The position numbers were made by a program, and so were the translations under genes. The notes beneath the pieces are model-generated. The model searched no databases and was not told where the DNA came from. It was given only the letters and a program-made list of their open reading frames with translations. Below, in pieces: positions 17,762 through 31,300 of a DNA stretch of 64,000 nucleotides; positions within the stretch are counted from its first letter, which is position 1, and the number at the start of each line of letters is the position of its first letter. Origin of the DNA: Cladopsammia gracilis (Eukaryota; Cnidaria; Anthozoa; Scleractinia; Dendrophylliidae); NCBI GenBank assembly GCA_022457155.1, contig JAJGOT010000017.1, positions 604,501 through 668,500 of the forward strand, given 5' to 3'.

Positions 17762-18656
17762 GGATGTGTCTAAAACGAAGACCCAAAAACGAAGAACGAA
17801 GACCGAAGACCCTATGGTCTAAAACGAAGACCCTGTGGTCTAAAACGAGTCCGATATCGAAGCTTACTGTAATTTGGGAAACGAAACGAAACAAAATACA
17901 GATCTGCAATTAAACAATTAAACAAAAATTGTACTTTTTTTCAGAGGATAGTCATCTCTTTCGTTTATAGACCCCTTTATACAGTGCGTCATTTCGCAAA
18001 TTACAGATTTGCAAATCACGACAACACGTCGTGATTTCCGAGCTCTTTCGCTTTTAAAAACAATGAAATTATTGGGTCCTTTGGTAAACAAAAACAATGG
18101 AAATCGGGTGTTAGAACGTCGAAAAATAAGCTGTCTAAGATCATAGACTGAAAATTATCAATCACTCGAGCTCTCTCCTCCGCAGAGGCTCCTATCGGTA
18201 AAGAACCGCGCTCTTTACTTCTTACCTCTACCCAGCCTACGCGCGTTTTTTGCCAAGCGTGGAGCGTGACTAGGAGGCCTCTGCGGAGGAGAGAGTATCA
18301 ATCACGAAACATCATACGAGCTGGGAACGAGAATGGGTTGCGTGACGGAATACCGTGAAATTCCGAAATCGGGTACGAAAAATGTTTTACAAAGTTGGTG
18401 CGAAATAAAAGAAGGAAATTCGTAAAAACAGTAGTTAAAAAATGAGATGAAATTCGTCTTCCCAGTTTCATGTTACTGCCATGCTCTTCATGATCCAAAC
18501 CCTATACTTAAAACATAAATCTATGTTATGGGGTGTTTTGTAAATATTTGGGTGATTTTTGGGTATGTTTGACCATAGGGTCTTCGTTTTAGACCACAGG
18601 GTCTTCGTTTTAGACCATAGGGTCTTCGTTTTTGGGTCTTCGTTTTAGAGACATCC
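17762..18656. mobile_element. Mutator-like foldback element (MITE) with tandem-repeat termini
   Basis: About 90-bp inverted termini built from a 21-bp tandem unit (ACGAAGACCCTATGGTCTAAA type). The flanks GACAGAAGT (17753-17761) and GACAGTAGT (18657-18665) are a 9-bp target duplication with one change, as expected for Mutator-like elements. No transposase. It carries another insertion at 18166-18295. Confidence 0.75.
18166..18295. mobile_element. Small foldback element nested in the Mutator-like element
   Basis: 19-bp perfect inverted arms (18171-18189 and 18277-18295) and a perfect 10-bp target duplication, TATCAATCAC, at 18156-18165 and 18296-18305. A young nested insertion. Confidence 0.8.
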
Positions 18657-18665
18657 GACAGTAGT

Positions 18666-19376
18666 GGTAATTTAGGAGGAGAAAAACAAATTTAGCCCTT
18701 TGAAATATATTTTTTAAGTTGAGGTAAAAATGTTGCAATTTGCACAATGTCAAAAGTAATTTGAAACCTTTCCAGTAACGCATAACGCAGCTATTTCATA
18801 AAGCATCTTGCAAAATATATCCAGTTTTTATTCTTGTGTATCGCTTTAAGGTTATTTTCGCCCGAGAAACATTCACTAGCGCAAGCGAAAATCGTAAGAA
18901 ACTTATCGCAAGACACGTGCATTGTTTACATCTTCATCAGGCGGTGAATTTTTGCAGGGGCTGTTTTGTTCCTTCACTTTCGCGAAATAAAAATTCATGA
19001 AAGGCAAACAACCGAAAGAAGTGAAATTAATTGGGATTCCTATCACGCTTAATATATTTCTTCGCTGTCCAGTGTTCACTTTTTATTAAACAAGCGCTTT
19101 GTATTCGTCTAAATCTGAGGCGTATGATTCCAGAATCGGGAAAATAACCAGCACGAAATCAAGACAAATAGATTAGTTACATGTGGGAAAAATCTGAGAC
19201 CTTTCGGAGCGCACAGCACGGCAGAACTGAAGGATTTTGCCCAATTCCACGGCGATGGCATAAATTTGATTTTAATATGTCAGCCCGACGTTTTCAAGAT
19301 TCTTCGGTTCTTAGCCAGTGTGACACGATCTTGCAGGGAATGTGCCAGCACTTCACTTCCAATATGGAACTACATG
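18666..19376. other. Non-coding stretch
   Basis: No convincing gene. An open frame at 19181-19396 has no recognisable features. Confidence 0.4.
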
Positions 19377-22312
19377 TACTAGTAATACGGTATTGATATT
19401 GGTCGATAAAGCTTCTCAAACTCACAATCCCCAAGCGTCACGCTTTAGTGTAAAATAGACCGTGTTTCAGTTTGATAGTTCTCCAGCAGTGAAAATCCAT
19501 CGGCACTGCTTGAAATTACAGTCGTTACAGACGTTGCGATGAAGTCATTTATTTTCCCGAGGGCCAATAAATTTGCAGCTGACCGACCTCGACCTTAGCT
19601 TTGTGTTTTTCTTTTCAGTCAAAAATTGATTGCGAAACCTTTTGAAAAGTATTACGCAACATAAATATGAAACGCCGTTACAAATGTTTGTAATTCAAAA
19701 TGGACATCCGAAGCTAGGAGAAATAAAATATAATTAATTTCTTTTGTTTTATTTCCCTAAGCCCCGGAGTCAAGTTTAATAGACTAACGAAATTGAAAAC
19801 CATGTTATAGTCCATTGAATAAATGGAGTCAAGTTTTCCATTTAAAACACTAATAGTGATACAATTCTAAAAGTGGTGAGTCTGGGATAGGGTAGGGATT
19901 TATGGTGTCTTGTCTACAGTGTCTAGTAAATAGGAGCAAAGGACCGCGAACGAAAATGCTGCTGGTGTACGTAGGATCTGCCGGATACGATTAAGTCAGC
20001 CAAAAATAGGAATACAAATAAAGAAGCAAGGCTGATACTACGTAGAACATTTAATGCGACAACGACATGATAGAGCCCAAACTGAAAGCCAAAATGCAAC
20101 CGTGGACAGCTGTTTGAACCTAGTAGTATATGGTTGCAAAATCAGCTGAACATGGTCTAGTATAGGGGGTAAGGGTTTCAGAGTCCCATTGGCACACCCC
20201 CACCCAAAAATATACGGAGCCCTCCTTCAACAGAAACGCATGTGTTATTGAAATATTATCATCCCGATAACGGGGCCAGCCCAGTCATCCGCAGAGAGCG
20301 CTGTACCTTGAAGAATTTATTTGCATAGTAATGTCAACTTGGATACTTTACGGACCGTATCTTTTCCTTCTCGGTGCTTTTTAGACCATAACACGAAGAT
20401 AAAACGTATAATCTTGCCTTAGTACTTTATAATTGAAAAGGAGGTTATACACGATTCGGCTTCGCGACAATTTTGCCGTTATTTCAAAGACAAGCTCGCG
20501 CTTTCAGTTGCGTGACGTTGAAGCCTTCGCATATCGAGAAGAAGACATGAGAACGTTAAATATTCTACACCTACCTTTTCTGACTCAGACATGGTAAAGG
20601 GGCTGTAGAATAAATAGGACGGGGATCGGTAATAAAGGGAAGCTGCTGGTATAACGCTGTGTGATGTACTTTCTATGGAAAGTGTCTTCTGAAGAGTGTG
20701 TGGAAATTTAGATTAGAAATACGTGTCAAGTCACGCAAACTGAAAGAGAAGGGCAATGGATACCATTCCCCAGCCCCCAAACGGGGTCTTGCGTTGTGAA
20801 TATTTCCCATAAATTCATTTTAGCGACTTCTTCGTTGACTTCTTTATTTGTTAACAATAACCAAAATACTGAATTTTTCTCCTAAGATGATGTAGCAGAA
20901 TCACGTTTTCGGAAAATATGTTCCTGAAATCATTGTGATTGCCCAAGTCCTCCCCGTCCACTGAGTGACGGACAAAACGGACGACCGCTGGCTGGTTTTA
21001 GATTCTCCCAGTAGGCTCTATTAGCTCTGAAAATTAATTAACAAATGATAAACGCGTCAGGTTTCGTTTTTTTCTTTTGTGGGTGAAAGTACAAAAAGAA
21101 CTACAAAACCCTTTACAGGCGTTTACAGTTTACAAAGTATATTAGCAAATTTTAAAGGGCTTTTTTCATTGAGTATCGAAAGCAATTTTCCATCATTACG
21201 CTTTGTGATCAGTTAATATTCGAATCGCTTCCAAGTAGCCTATGAACAAGCTCCATTTTGGGGGTATTGGGATAAAAGAAATCGACGCCCCTTCCCCCAT
21301 CCCATCCCACGCTCCGCCAGCCGATTTCTTTTAACCTCATGCCTCCAAAAAATGGAGCCTCTTCCATGGTTATTCAAACTTGCTGGGGTTTGGCCACAAG
21401 CGCAAACTGGCGAGCAATACGCGTGAACTTGGTACCGTTGCGAAGGTGGTGTCATGTAAAAGTGCTTGGACGGTTGCTATGGAAACCGATTCCGCCCCCT
21501 AACATTTAGATCACACTAGCCCAAAGCCAAGGAAGGGGAGGGAAAGGAGTAGGAAAAGGAGAAGGGAAAGGTCGACAGCGATGAAAAAAAGAAGGGAAGG
21601 GAATGGCTGGAAGCAAAACGAAATTCGCCGAGAGAAACAGCACCGGCGATGGCAGCCTGCGCATAGACGTCACCTATTTCCTTTTCTTCAGGAGACGTCT
21701 GCACACTGGGCGATGGCGACGAAGCACATCAAAGTACTAGCGAGCCAAAGTGAGTTAACCTGATGCTCAGATGGTCATAGGCTGTTCGCACTCACCCCCT
21801 CTGTGTGTGTCTGTTGTGTCCGGTTTTGGTTTTACAGCATTTAATTGAAAACCGCTCTAAATGCAGGAGCCTCGCAGCTCTCAGAAGACTTGTAAAACAC
21901 AGCTGTTATTGTTTTTAGCGCTAGAAGCCATTGTTAATATTTTTGTTTTATTGTTTTCTTTTCCAATGGTGTGAGGCTTTACGAGAGCCGCGACATGGCA
22001 CGAGTCAACAGATTTCTCCAGTCCCTCCCAAAATTTACCTTGCTCGGACTCCATCTGCCGCGTGGTATTTAAGTGCCTCTCCCCAGGGACTGTGCTTCTC
22101 ACTAGCGGCGGGTAACCTGCCTCGTTCTGGAGCCAACTGAAAAGAATAACGGGGCCCAATGGGAATTTGCATGTTTTGCTGGGAAAATGTAAAATTGCAC
22201 ACACAGTGGAACCTCAACTTTGAGACACCTCCATTATAAGGGGACACTTCTCCTGGTCCCGAGGTTGTTCTAACTTTTGAGTCTGTGGATGAAATCGTAA
22301 AGTGTGACTATA
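19377..22312. repeat. Duplicated segment, copy 1 (with functional BHMT 3' exons)
   Basis: Collinear in direct orientation with 33175-37730, with high similarity interrupted by indels. It contains the last two coding exons of BHMT in intact form. Landmarks include TTCTCAAACTCACAATCCCC (about 19412 and 33212), the gene's last exon (21026 and 35997) and exon 7 (22136 and 37527). Confidence 0.85.
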
Positions 22313-25300
22313 CGAAAGAAATCAACTGAGCAGTACTTCCCTGTTGTACTTTTTATTGTACTACACAAGATGATGCTCACCTTTGAGCTTGGTATATAAT
22401 CATAAAGTGAGATCATTCAAAGGAAAACTATTGATAAGTACTTTACTGTGGTGCTGTTTATTATGCTGTACAAGGTGGTTCTAACTTTTGAACCTGTGGA
22501 TCAAAGCCTCAATTGTGACAATTTAAATTGAAGCTCTCCAGTAGTACCTTTATATGGTTCTCTTTGTTTCTCAGCGTTTTTTTTTATTTTTATTCTACAA
22601 ATAATTAAAATTACGCATTTTTCATGAATTTTGACTGCAAAGATACAAACCTCCTCTGCGATAGCCCGGATGTGGTATGGTTCAAATCCACAGCAGCCGC
22701 CGATATATCTCACTCCCAGATCATAGGCCCGCCGAGCATACTTATGTACATCCCAGCGGGTTAATTGTCGAGGCTCCAAAGCTAAACACAAAATTAAGTA
22801 AACAGTTGTAACTTTCAAGCCTTCGCAAAACGAAGTCGCATCTTGACTACTTGGACTTCGCTTGGCCACAACTTGGATACGAGATTGCGTAGCAGTAGCC
22901 TGATTCGCAGACGGTCCGAGGTCGCTCGCTCTCATTCCCTCCTCTCCCCGTCTGATGTCCTTTGTTTCAGTGCTTGTTCTTGACGTCATCTGATCGTTGA
23001 ATATTTCAACCAATCAGAGTGGTTGTTAATCGTTTTTCTACCATAAGAAATTTCAACAATAGGACTTAACGCATTTTGATTGGTGGAAATATTCAACGGT
23101 CAGATGACGTCAATAACAAGCCCTCAAACAAAGGACATCAGACGTAGAGAGGAGGGAGTGAGAACCAGTGACCTTTGACCGTCTGAAAATCAGGCTAGTG
23201 TGGCAGGTGCAATAAGAGTTAAGCAAGTGACAAAACGGATACCCAAGGGTGAAGGCATTGAATGAGCTGCGAAGGAGCGCAACAAAACTCACCAAATGGT
23301 GTTTCCGGCAAATCAAGAAATCCCTTGGAGCCAGCATCTGAACCATGATAACCAACAGGTTGTACCATCAGATAAGGTTTGAGTCCTTCCTTGTCTAACG
23401 CCTCTTTCATCAGACCAATCGTCTGTAAAGTCTCGTCCGGACCAAAGCGGCAGTTGAGTCCAATAAGATCGGCTCCTAGGAATATAATATCAAGATTTGA
23501 CTCTGCTCTGTCGTGATCTGGTTAGTCGCTTCTACCTTTGTTCAAACCGGGGTGCACGATTCTTTTTTGGGGCTTGCAAAGGCGACCGAATTTTTGAAAA
23601 TGACGCGTTGGCAGGGTGCGGGCATGCGGTGCACTCTTACACTGGCGGCGCAAAAATCCCGTATTTTTTCTCCGATTTATAGCTGCCATTTCATCCCGTT
23701 GGCGACGCCATAATTTTCCAAAACGTTATGTTGCCTGTGCAAGAAAGAAACAGCATGCGCACATGTAGGCTTCAATCAATCACGTGTAAACCTAAAGGCA
23801 CGACTGTCATTCTAATATATCGACAGCAAAATCAGGTCGGTTAGTTTGACAATAAAGCACGCCAGTTCGAAGAATTTGAAAGTGGACAGGAGTCTTCGAT
23901 GCTTCGATGCTCTGTCTTGTGTTCCATTCACGAACACAGAAACGACTAAAGAGAAATAGCAAATGTGCTTCACTGAAAAATTGCACAGTACCTGCTCTTG
24001 CCAGCCTAACTGCGCATTCTCCTGGGGACACTTTCTCGCTGTCCCCAGCAGGACCAATACACATAGTGATAGCGGTTGGCTTCCCTGTGGCCTTCATCAC
24101 CTCCACCACCCATTCGGCTTCCTCTATAAACTCAAAATACTGAGGGGAGAGGGACAGAACGAAAAATTGGGCAATTTAATCTGAGCATATATTTACGGCC
24201 CGGAGGCTTAAGTTATACCTTATTACAGCACTAGAAACCTTTCGCGCTATCAAAACTTCACAATTTGGGAAACAACAAATTAAATTTTTGCGACTCTTTA
24301 TTCAACATCCATAACATTAATTATTGTATCATCTTATTTTCGACAACTTTCAAGACTAGCTAGTAACACGCAAACATTTGGTGAGGCAAACATCGTTTCG
24401 GGATATCCTTTCCTTTCAAACTTTACACCAGCTATTTACCTCAGCAACGAGTAAGTCAGCATCGTTTTGGAGAAAAATCTCAATCTGTTCTCTGAATTTC
24501 TTCATCACAACTTTTTTCCCAGCTCCACGTGAATATAAACCAGCAGTCTGACAGATAGATCCAGCAAAAAGTGCCCCTCCCTCCTGAGCCACGCCCTTAG
24601 CTAGGTCACATGCTGCCTGGTTTATTTTGGTGGTCTGAAAGAAAATAAATTTAACAACACAGCGGCTTTGCTATAACATTGAAAAAGAGAAGAGGTTGCT
24701 AGAGTTCCGTTCCAGTTGAGTTTGACCGGTTTGAATTCTAAACTGTTCAAGGTGTTCAGATAGTAGAGAGCGGGGCAATCTCGTCCCCAGGGCCCTATTC
24801 AATTAGCTTTCAAAATGGCGGTGCACTAGACAAGGCTACTCCAATAATCGTGAAGTATTTTGTCATCTGACACACGATAAAATGGCGTCTTCGGAGATTA
24901 TTTCCAGCTGTTTTCATTTTCTGGCAATCTAAAGTCGTTGTTTAAACAAAATAAACACATCTCATAATATTTGAAGCGACACTCCATTTTAAAGGTGAAA
25001 AGGCTCTGGGACCAACCTCGTTCCCAGGGTCCCTCATCTTCCCGCCCCCTGGAGCTCCCTTCTGGAGCGAGAGAAGGGGGCTCCAGGGGGCGGGAAGATG
25101 AGGGACCCTGGGAACGAGGTTGCCCTGGGACAAGGTTGGGAGCGGTACAGATGCGAACACAAATAATGAGACTTGGGAGATTTGTAGTTTCGCGCCCATC
25201 CTCCTCCGTAAGCGGTCGTTTTATCTTTTCGTAAGTTTCTTTCGCTCCCCACTATCTGAACACCTGAAAGTGGCTGTACTTAGCCGTTAGCCCATCTCTT

Positions 25301-28300
25301 GTCTAAAGCTAATCATCATTCGTCTACAGTGGAACGTATACCTCAATTTAACGAACCTCTAAATAATGAAGTCCTCGGTATAACGAAAGATATTCTTCAG
25401 CCCGGCAAAATTACAAGTAAAATGTATGGAACAGAACCTCGATATAACGAAATCCTTATTATAACGAATACAATCCGGCAGCTCAAGCGTAAAATCTACC
25501 CCGATGTAACGAATAAATGTCAACGCGTGACAAAAGATTTTTTTTTTTTTTTTTTTGACAAAAGATATATGCGTTACAGACCAACAGTGTGTGCTATAGG
25601 GAAATGGTATAACCTGTACAGTTTTTCAGTGCCGTAGTTATATGAACATTGTACTGTACCTTCATACAGGCATTAAAGTGCAAATGTTATTTGTTCACAT
25701 CCGGAAATATATAGCATCGTTACAAAATAATTATTAACATTTTGGTTGGGTTTCCGCAAATTCGTTATAATGAGGTGTTCGATATAACAAAACCCTCGAT
25801 ATAACGAACCAATTTCCCCAGTCCCTTGGTACTTCGTTAAATCGAGGTTTCACTGTACAAGCATTAATATTTGTCAAAGTGACCAATGGCTCCTATAAAC
25901 CAACTCGTGAACACGAAACGCTCCAAAGAAAAGATTCTGCCCACCTTCGGATCCTCTCCTCGTCTCCACCGATCCCCGACACCCTGCTTCCAACTCCCCA
26001 ACCTCCCCTCCCCCCAACGCCGTCCGTACGGGTAAGGCAGGTGACCATAACATGTCGCGGGCTCAATGTTTACAGCCGATCGAGCGATCGAGTGAAATTT
26101 GTGCCCAAATGCTGTAGCTCGTTCAGCGCTTCACATATTCACGAGTTAAAAATCCAGTCAGAGCATGCCTATACCAGCTAGAAACAGAAGCCATGTAATA
26201 AATAGTACCTTATCCCTTCCTCTGACTAATTAGCATTAAGGTATGGACAAGTTCTCCCTGTTGAGAGTACAACGAGGGACACAGAGTACTAATGTAGTCA
26301 GCGAAAGGGTGGGGGGAGGGCTGACTCCCTCCATGGAAATCTTTGCGAACTGACACATTTGCATATATTATTCTACCTGTTATTATTCTGTCTGTCTAAC
26401 ATTGTTATTTTTCTTGGCGTAGCCCTACGTATTTCCGTTGTCACTTATACATGTCAACTATATATAAAAAGCCAATGTAAATTTTACCTCATTGTACCTG
26501 AAGAAGGCTGGTTTGGCCAGCCGAAATATAGTACACCTTTTAAATTTGTATCTACGTTGTATCGGTCTTTGCTTCTATAGTATATTTCACTTGTTAAACC
26601 GATCAGATCACTAGTTCGATCCAACGTACACCAACAGGATTGTCGTCCACAGTTACGTGCTTGAACTTCTCATTTCAATGTTTACATCCGCTCCAGCGAT
26701 CGAGTGAAATTTCTGCCCAAATGCTGTAGCTCGTTCAGCGCTTCGCATATTCACGAGTTAAAAATCCAGTCAGATCATGCGTATACCAGCTAGAAACAGA
26801 AGCCAAGTAATAAATAGCGATACATACCCCATATTTAGCATGTTCACCACCCAGGTCATCATCCAGTGTGAAAGTAAATGCTTGAATAACATCAGCTCCT
26901 GCTCGCAGAAATTCCCGGTGAAGCTGGCGAACTAAATCAAAGTACAAATAGTTGAAATTTAAAGAAAACAAGTGGAACCGTTGCAAGGCAAAGGAAATAA
27001 TACTTTCCTAATTCTAGCTTTCACTGCCAGTCAAATATCCGCTGTACCTTTTAATTTCCTGTGGTACTGTTTATTATGCTATACACAGATGTTATTGAGC
27101 TAGCTTGTTCAGACAAGTCAATACTTTTCAAGTTGATGGACCGAGCTGAAGGCGAGGTCCGTAAATTTGCAGAACAAGAACGAGACCAATATTCCCCAAT
27201 TAATACGGAAGGAACAAGCTAGTCCAATAAAGTTATTTATATACCGTAATGGCTTTTGAAAAATTCTTTTGACGTATTACAGTGCGATGCACCTTACCGC
27301 GAATACCCAACAAACGTTTTTGCGAGATCGAGTTTCCACGATGTTTCCAGCTAATTCTTATAATTATTTTCGTAACTGTGGATACGTGTGAAGCAACAAC
27401 GTAAATAAAATCTTGGTGTTTTTTAACTAACTTTACACTCCCGTGATAAACACGAAGCAACAAGATAACATTTGACCGTGCTCAACTTTGCGCGGAGGCA
27501 TGCCCGTCAATTCAATTCACGCTCTCTGATTGGCTAACTTGTAAAAACGTTTGTTGGTTGCTCACGGTAGGGCCATTCCATAGTATATTTAAGTACTAGT
27601 TAGATTAGTTATTTTTTGTTAAGTTTTTACTTAAATTGGACAAATTGTATTATAACTTACATTGTATTTTTGTCGAGCGTTTTTTACATGAGCCTCTGGC
27701 TCGGAAGATTGGGTGACCACTCCCTACGTTATTGACTTTAAATAAATTATTATTATTACCATTACTATTCTCGGCAAACGCAAAGCGCCAAAGTTGAGCA
27801 ATATTAGCCTGCGTGGCAGACGTAAACGGGGAGGGGGGAGGGGGCGTGAAAAAGGAGAGAGGAGAAGGGAAGAAACGCCTGCTATAAATTCTTGGGAATC
27901 GAATTATGTCAACTGTCAATACCTTCACCAATCGGAAACTGGCTCGCTCTTTTACGGACCGCGAATTAGCCAATTGGAATATTGCGGCCGCCAACGTCCC
28001 CAGAAATAAACAAAAGGGGGTCTTTATTGCGGGCGTCCTTTCCCCCTCTCCCCAGTTCTCCTCTCCCCGACGCCTGCTACGCAGACTAAGCAATATATAT
28101 TTGCATTTTTCAGGCCACATTGCGAAACGTTGAATCGAAATTATCCACCAGACATAAGGAAAATGTTTCCATTTCATTGAAAACAGTTTTCTTTGTTTAA
28201 CGTTTCATATAAGGAATTCGGCGAAATGAGTTCGTGAGCGGTCCATTAGCTGTCGGTTGAGAAAATTTCGGACTACTCAAGGAACCAATCAGAGTGCTCC

Positions 28301-31300
28301 TTATTTGGGACTGCTGTGATATCCAAGTATCAGGCTTTAGATCAGTTGTCCAATGCTCCACTAAATCGAAAAGTGGTGGCCGTGACTCTGGAGGAATATG
28401 TCTTTTATATAAAAATAAATTTCATGATTGGCTACAAATTGTTAAAACATCTCCAAATTTCTTGTGGTTTAAAATTGACAAAAAATATATCAAAACAAAA
28501 AGAGACATTTACACTTGTGGAGTTTACATACCTCCAACGAACTCAAAATACTTTGATGAAGAAATATTTGAACAATTAGAACAAGACATATTGTTTTTTT
28601 CTTGCCAAGGATCGGTAACCCTTATGGGGGACTTTAATTCGAGAACTGGAAAATATTCAGATTCTGTTTCTCAAGAGGGAAACAAGATCATAACGAACGA
28701 TCAATCAGCAGAATCTTCTAATTACACTCAGAGAAATAGTTATGATAATGAATTAAATAATCATGGCAAAAGACTACTTGAAATTTGCAAAAGTTGTGAC
28801 CTTAGAATACTAAATGGCAGAGTAAACGGGGACTCTCTCGGAAGGCCTACTTTTCACGGTAGAAATGGCGTAAGTGTAATCGATTATACAATATGCGATC
28901 AAGACATATTTTTAAATATCGAAAATTTTATAGTGAAACAGCCATCACCTTTATCTGATCATAGTCCAATAGTGACATGGTTATATATTAACCATCAATC
29001 AAATACTTTTGAATTACAAGCATCAAACGAAACTAACTCTCAGTCTCTTACAAGATTACCGGCACAGTTTTCCTGGGAAAATGATTCTGGTCTTAAATTT
29101 AAAAACACCTTACGCTCAGAACAGATTCAACAGATAATTAACGATTATATAAACGAAGAGATCCAAAATGAAGATGTCAACTATTCCTTGGATAAAGTGG
29201 AAAACATTCTGATCACAACATCAATAGCGTGTTTAAAAGTTAGAAGAATAAAGAAACGAAAACGTGTCAAACCAACATCAAACAAAAAGTGGTTTGATAA
29301 AGAATGCAGATTTAAAAGACATGAACTCAGAAAATTATCAAATCAAAAACATAGAGATCCTCTAAATATCAGTTTACGTGAGAGATATCATGACGTCTTA
29401 AAAGAATACAAAAACCTGCTTGATAATAAACGAAAAGATTACCATGCAAAAAAGATTTCACAATTAGAGGAAGCAACAAATAATCCTGACAAATCTAACT
29501 TTTGGAATTGCTTAAAATCAACGGATGATACCATGAAAGAGAAAGAAAACCCAACAATCTCAGAAGAGAGCTGGCTTAACCACTTCCAATCTCTCCACTC
29601 AAATAAACCTATTAATCCAATTCAACATGAAATCATAAATGAACTCCGACTTTTGGAACAAGAAAAAGAACAATGTAACTTTCTAGACTATTTGATCACT
29701 GAACATGAAATACGCGCTGCCGTGAAAAAATTAAAAAATAACAAATCAGCGTTCTCTGACAGAATAAGAAACGAAATGATTAAAGCTAGCATTGGAAGTA
29801 TGATGACTGTATATATCAAACTTTTTAATACAATTCTAAATTCAGGTATAATGCCTAAAAACTGGTGTAATGGCCTTATAACACCAATATATAAATCAGG
29901 TGACAAAAGTGATCCAACCAATTACAGAGGAATTTGCGTTTCAAGTTGTTTGGGAAAACTTTTCTGCGCTATCTTGAATCAAAGACTTCTTGAACATGTT
30001 ACAACTCAAAACATATTGCACCCATCTCAAATTGGTTTTCTACCAAAAAATCGCACCGCAGACCATGTCCTAACACTAAGAACATTAATAGATAAATATG
30101 TTCACTATCACGGAGAAAAAGTTTATGCTTGTTTTGTCGATTTCAAGAAAGCGTTCGACTCAGTTTGGCATGAAGGTCTCTTATATAAATTACTTAAAAT
30201 CAATGTAGGAGGACATTTCTACGATCTCATTAAAAGCTTATACTCAAATTCTAACTGCTCTCTGAAAATTGATCATAGTAAAACGCGACCCTTTCAATAC
30301 TCGAGAGGTGTACGACAAGGGTGCATTTTAAGTCCGTTACTTTTTAACCTATATCTAAACAATTTACCTTATTCGTTTGAAAACACTTTATCTGATCCAT
30401 TCATTTTACCGAATGGTACAAAAATCAATTCTCTCTTATATGCTGATGATTTAATTATTTTGTCGAGATCCAAAACAGGATTGCAAAATTGTTTGCAGGT
30501 ATTGTCTTCATATTGCAATTCTTGGATGTTAAGCATTAATTTAAAGAAAACAAAGGCCATGATATTCCAAAAACGCGCAAGAAAATCCAATAATTGTACC
30601 TTTTATCTAAATAATGAAACTATTGAAACCGCTCAGAATTATACCTATTTAGGAACCCGAATATCATCAACAGGAAATTTCACATTGGCAACTGATCACT
30701 TGAAAGAAAAGGCCATGCATGCTCTTTACAGTATTAGAAGACACACAGATTTTAGTAGATTAAAACCAAATCTTGCATCAAACATCTTTGACACAATGAT
30801 TTCTCCAATCCTCACTTATAATAGTGAAGCTTGGGGCTTATATACCAAACAAGACTTTAAGACTTGGGATAGATCCTCAATAGAAAAAGTTCAATTACAA
30901 TTCTGCAAACGCTATTTAGAAATAAATAATAAGACCTCGAATTTAGCATGTAGAGCGGAACTAGGTCGATTCCCTCTCATTCTTACCATAAATCAGAAAA
31001 TTCTTAATTATATTCTATATCTTAAAAGCAAAAATGACGACTCTATAATGAAACAAATTTTCTTAATATCATTAGATCTCCATTCAATTAAAAAAACTAA
31101 TTTTTACTCTAATTTATTAAACATGGTTGAATACTATGATCTACAAAATTTTAATCTTGACACACTGGATGAAAATAAGATCATGCATTATGTCAATCTT
31201 ATGAAGCAAAAGTATATTTCCTACTGGAAAAATGCTTTACAGAACTCAAGGAAATTGGAATTTTACAATAGTTTTAAGGATCAATACATAATCTCCCATT

